Shown piece after piece: positions 18,322-21,895 of a DNA stretch of 21,895 nt. The stretch comes from Ophiothrix spiculata (lineage: Eukaryota > Echinodermata > Ophiuroidea > Amphilepidida > Ophiotrichidae), in NCBI GenBank assembly GCA_000969725.1, contig JXSR01S074701.1; one strand, given 5' to 3'. Numbering within the stretch: the first letter of the stretch is position 1; the number at the start of each line of letters is the position of its first letter. A model generated the notes under the pieces. It was not told where the DNA came from and made no database searches. It saw only the letters and a list, made by a program, of their open reading frames with translations. The position numbers and the translations under genes were made by a program.

Positions 18322-18833
18322 ATATTGAACATAATGGTTTTACAGGACGAGAGACAATTCAAGACTACTTGCACAAAAAGTACAGCCAAAGAATAAACAA
18401 ATAAGCCGAAAAGAGAGAATAATGTTACTCTACGAAAGCTCCCGAGGTGAGGTCAGCATTATATTTGTGGTTAGAGAAATAGTTATTATTTCTTCACACA
18501 GTTATATATATAGTCATACAGTTAAAGCTTAAGACTAAGTAGTTGAAAAGTTTGTTGACAAAAAAACAAACACACAAAACGTATCTTACTCCTCCCCCTA
18601 AAGTTTAAATTTTTTACATTTCTTAATGCTTACTGACTTAACTATTGAACTGGAATGCCCTTTTGATGCTATTAAATCCTTTGACAATTATCAAAGAAAA
18701 TACATGACTTTAATGTAAATTTACCGTAACTGAAATAAGTTCAATATTGAAGTTATTTTCCAGATACTTTAACGATAACTTTATAAATATTGTTCTTATT
18801 CGAATGTATGCTATTCAATACAAAATTTATTCA
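18322..18833. other. Unassigned AT-rich DNA
   Basis: No supported feature. The open frame at 18747-18932 enters the next foldback element and is not credible as a gene. Confidence 0.4.
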
Positions 18834-19133
18834 ATTAAAATTGAAAGTTCATCTTTCAAAAGCAAAGTAAATAGTAAAATTACCCATGTTGACGTTTCGT
18901 ACTCTATCGGCAGAGTACTTAATCAGAACTGATATTTGATCGTCTATACTATCCTCTTCTGACGTCATCATCTTACAACACGCCGTCGAGTGACGGATGT
19001 CAGAAGCAGAAGAAATCCACCAGACCAAATCAGTTCTGATGAAGTATAGGCTATGCCCATAGAGTACGAAACGTCAACGTGAGTAATTTTACCATTTACT
19101 TTGGTTTTGATAAGATGAACTTTCAATTTTAAT
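18834..19133. mobile_element. 300-bp foldback element with a conserved inner hairpin
   Basis: Arms of about 100 bp are inverted copies (ATTAAAATTGAAAGTTCATC, AAAGTAAAT, GTAAAATTAC, GTTGACGTTTCGTACTCTAT, ATCAGAACTGAT). The centre contains a second inverted repeat (CTTCTGAC...GTCAGAAG) and a small one (CCGTCGAGTGACGG). Both arms carry, pointing inwards to outwards, CTGAT(T/G)A, a short stem and GAAACGTC. No protein frame is seen. Flanking target duplications are not clear. Confidence 0.85.
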
Positions 19134-19624
19134 GTTTCCTAACAAACCAGATGAACTTATTTAAGAAAAATGTACTCAAGTTTGCTGCTGTGAAATCAGG
19201 TGATGACGTTTTGATACACTTTCAGAAGGAAGCTATTGAAATATCAAACGTTCACAAATTTGCAAAACCCCCGATTACTTTCACAAAACAAATTTTACAT
19301 AGCCTAATAGCATAATATTATCTCATTTCTGATATGAGACGCGTTTATCGGAGTCGACGCTCCAAATACTCATGATCATAAAGTTTTAATAAAAAAATCT
19401 GGATATTTCAGCCGATCTATAGACAGTTTTACAATATTCATTTATTGTTAAATAACGTGTTTCTATCTTTATTATTGCTTCCGAATCAATTCTATTCATT
19501 GGTGACGTTTAACCTAGACTTTAATGTCACGCCTTTAAGCATTTGAGGTCTGCCTAAACGCCATTTTTGACAGGGCCATTATCGGTTTTCTTTACATCAA
19601 GAAATAGCAGGAAACAGTCCTCTT

Positions 19625-20050
19625 ATTTCAACCGATCAAATTTCCAAAGGAATCATTTATGTATTCCTTCGACTTAGACAATGTTAGAGACTGATAAAGG
19701 TTGAAATCTTCAGGTTGATGTGAGCTTGGTATTTGTTTTGTTTCTTTTCTGCAATAACTTCTCGAGCAAACTTATGGAGTTATTTAAAATGAAAGTTTTG
19801 TTTTGTGAAAAATGATTTAAATGTAATTTTATCCAATAATTCTAAACTAAATGACGTGAATATTCATAAGTGTATTCTACTTTTAAATGAACAAATATCA
19901 ATTACATAGAATAGAAGAGGTCACGTTTCAATTTATAGATATGAAAATTGTTGCATTTGGATGTAATTCTCAGTTTTCTACCGATCAACTTTCCAAACGA
20001 CTCCACTATGATTTCCCTGGACAAAGATATTACAATTAAGGTTGAAATAT
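19625..20050 (+). repeat. Diverged direct duplication (19625-19710 and 19975-20050)
   Basis: Both blocks contain ACCGATCAA(A/C)TTTCCAAA, then a TTCC(T/C) stretch and GACTTAGACAA or GGACAAAGA, and end in AAGGTTGAAAT. Spacing is about 355 bases. The intervening sequence is unrelated. Confidence 0.5.
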
Positions 20051-20204
20051 AAGTAGAAATAAAAGCAGCTTCATTGTGAACCGGGTATCAGATCTGCAGT
20101 AAGTCTAATATCCAAAGTATCGACGTTAGACATAAACCAAAATGTATGTTTTTTTTCAAGAGAAACAAACATAAAATGAAATAGAAAAGATTTCCCATAT
20201 GCAA

Positions 20205-20262
20205 AAATATATCAAACATATATACAGAAATATATCAAACATATATACCATATATACAGACC
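20205..20262 (+). repeat. Short tandem repeat, about 22-bp unit
   Basis: The unit AATATATCAAACATATATAC occurs twice in tandem, followed by a partial third copy (CATATATACAGA). Confidence 0.8.
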
Positions 20263-20405
20263 TTTCTACACTATCCGATCCTACGTATATATCTCTATTA
20301 TTGTAAAGCTTAAGCATAACACACAGAAAATTTGCAAATCTGAAAACATATTTATTCGTAATAATTTAAGAATCGCCACAACATGGTGTTATTTGCAATT
20401 AGTAG

Positions 20406-20612
20406 CGATTTATAACAAATCGTGTTATTTGCTTTTTTAATCAAATTATCAGCAAAAGAGATTCAAGAAACGAACCGAAGAAACTTGATTGTTACAGTTT
20501 AGCGTGCTGAGCAATTTGTATCTTGATCAGCTTAATGTAACACATGGGAATACTAAACTGCCTGGTATATCACCCATTAATACTTGATAAATCAGCACTC
20601 CTACCTTTTCTG
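20406..20612 (+). repeat. Dispersed repeat, copy 2 (pair with 1136-1375)
   Basis: It shares the 23-base core beginning GTTTAGCGTGCTGAGCAATT (from 20498) and the following CAGCTTAATGTAACAC with copy 1, in the same orientation about 19 kb away. Upstream similarity (ATAACAAATCGTGTTATTTG) is weaker. Confidence 0.6.
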
Positions 20613-20780
20613 GTAAATATCCTATCCACTACAATGAATGCACAGATAAGTTTTGTTTTTCGTTGTCATTTCTTTTCTTTTCTTATTTTTGCGCATTTCA
20701 ATTATAGTCCCCTATGCAAAAGGGAATTTTCTTTTTGAATATAAATATTTGTGGGGTTCCTTTCTAAAAGCATACATTTT

Positions 20781-21107
20781 TGAATAACAAAAATTTATAG
20801 TGCAGTGTCAAACCTGAGAGGTGTCTATAGAAGAAAAAGAGGAATTTCCTGTAAAGAGGAGATGCAAGAGGAAACAAAATGATCAAAGAAAAATCTTAAA
20901 GCAGTCAGGGCAACACGCTCGATCCCGCGTGAAGGCCTGTTTGATCGATCACGCTCGATGCAAGATGCATCAAAATAATTGATTAACAAAATTTATAGTG
21001 CGATATCAAACATCAAATAAGAGAGATAGAAGAAAAAGAAGAAAATAGGAATTTCCTGTGCAGATGGACGATGAAACCAAAGTGGTCAAAGAAAAACATT
21101 AAAGCAT
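20781..21107 (+). repeat. Diverged tandem duplication (20781-20903 and 20990-21107)
   Basis: Both copies read TAACAAAA(A)TTTATAGTGC, then ATCAAAC or GTCAAAC, ATAGAAGAAAAAGA, GGAATTTCCTGTG or GTA, and GGTCAAAGAAAAA...TTAAAGCA. The period is about 205 bases. Between them ACGCTCGAT occurs twice. Confidence 0.75.
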
Positions 21108-21324
21108 AAAGGTAAAAATTATTACAATACTAAACCTACATTCTTATAAGAATCGAATTATTCTCCTATGGAAATAATGTTAACGTAAAAGGACCCATTT
21201 AATATTCACGGACCCTCATACCGAAGTCAGTAACATGTTCCGTCCGTTTCTGCTTCTACTTATTTGACATAAAAGGCTATACGTTATGAATGCGAGGCGA
21301 TGAAGGAGACAGTGATATTTACTA

Positions 21325-21514
21325 AAATAGACCACTTTCCTATTTACGCTGAAGGTACCGTATATCCGGGAACTTTTGCGCAATCGACCATATTAAAACG
21401 TTGTGCGCACAACGTCATATGCGTTTAGCGTAAAATATGGTCGGTTGCGCAGAAATGCCCATATTTGCGGTATACTTTCAAGATGCTTTATAGGACATAC
21501 GAAGGTGGTCTATG
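21325..21514. mobile_element. Foldback element with mapped empty site
   Basis: Long imperfect inverted arms start with ATAGACCACTTTCCTAT and, inverted, ATAGACCACCTTCGTAT. They continue through TACCG and GCGCAATCGACCATAT (inverted GCGCAACCGACCATAT). The centre is TTGTGCGCACAA, a 12-base palindrome. The flanks join up to match 3190-3290, which lacks the element. CTA is present on both sides (21322-21324 and 21515-21517), a likely short target duplication of TA or CTA. Confidence 0.8.
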
Positions 21515-21660
21515 CTATAGAGACACACAGACAAGAACAATACGGTATGTAAGACTATGCAACGTTGATATTATGAAGAAAGAGAAGAGAAGTGACGGGC
21601 AAAGAAAATATTTTTTATTGTTACAATGAGTCTAGTTAAAAATTAAAAGATTGTGAGATG
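21515..21660. other. Continuation of the segment related to 3190-3290
   Basis: The first 30 bases match 3238-3263 (CTATA...AGACACACAGACAAGAAC). The rest is AT-rich and unassigned. Confidence 0.45.
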
Positions 21661-21895
21661 ACAACACCGGGGGGAGGGGGGGGGCTTTAAAAAAATTGTA
21701 CGGGATGCTCAAAGTAGACTTCAGAATATTGACCATCTCTATACCTCAAAAAGCGTGATTTTGTGACTCATCTCTATACCATTTTTCTTGAAAAAGCACC
21801 CAATTTTGGGAAAATTTTGTGTTTTTCGGCAAAATTTTCCTAAAAACACAAAATTTTGTAATCGGGCGCATTGGGTCTGTGACGAAAACCCACCC
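21661..21895. repeat. Probable end of a larger repeat, with a 16-bp perfect stem
   Basis: G-rich CCGGGGGGAGGGGGGGGGCT (21668-21686) is followed by a direct repeat of CATCTCTATACC (21735 and 21769). A perfect hairpin follows: AAAATTTTGTGTTTTT at 21811-21826 pairs with AAAAACACAAAATTTT at 21842-21857 across a 15-base loop. This texture suits a long noncoding repeat running past the window edge. Confidence 0.55.

Larger units (their letters stand above)
19134..20405. other. Unassigned DNA with minor duplications
   Basis: No supported gene. It contains the diverged duplicate 19625-19710 and 19975-20050 and the short tandem repeat at 20205-20262, each listed separately. Confidence 0.4.

Noticed and set aside
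18880-18935. Functional hammerhead ribozyme
   Set aside because: The core resembles one, but this arm has CTGATTA, there is an extra base before stem II and no stem I partner, so it is reported only as a resemblance.

Overview
This is AT-rich eukaryotic DNA from an animal. The tRNA-derived SINEs with a conserved central domain, the 3' end of a non-LTR retrotransposon, many short inverted-repeat DNA transposons (MITEs) flanked by TA, and a block of CCCTAA-type repeats together suggest a marine invertebrate, possibly an echinoderm, hemichordate or amphioxus. The species cannot be fixed from the sequence. I find no intact host protein gene. The longest open frames are about 100 codons or less; they fall inside repeats or look like chance, so the window reads as intergenic or intronic DNA filled with old mobile elements.

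Layout. Bases 1-2000 hold unassigned AT-rich DNA, a dispersed repeat (1136-1375) and a tRNA-Ala-like sequence (1678-1750). From 2021 to 3700 lie a SINE, a long foldback element and the 3' end of a LINE on the minus strand. From 4340 to 9730 there is a dense run of DNA elements: a TGTG-ended MITE, a composite element of about 1.45 kb (5078-6533), two elements with CACTCT ends (8054-8291 and 8415-9003) beside a duplicated segment, and a near-perfect 153-bp hairpin. From 10938 to 13166 come more TGTG-ended MITEs and a foldback. From 13975 to 16641 come telomere-like repeats, a GC-rich hairpin, a second SINE (minus strand) and a joined pair of MITEs. From 18181 to 21514 there are three more foldback elements and several diverged duplications. 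The last 230 bases look like one end of another repeat.

The most interesting locus is 5078-6533. It combines TA-rich ends like those of its neighbours, a roughly 52-bp minisatellite carrying the 10-bp palindrome GGTGATCACC, and two inverted copies of what looks like a host gene fragment with a start codon, a splice donor and a splice acceptor. This resembles a Pack-type element that captured gene sequence. Two insertions can be checked inside the window, because related copies elsewhere lack the element (8054-8291 against 9033-9158, and 21325-21514 against 3190-3290). No gene network can be described. The shared themes are TA target preference, two families of element ends, and elements whose interiors consist of iterated short motifs.
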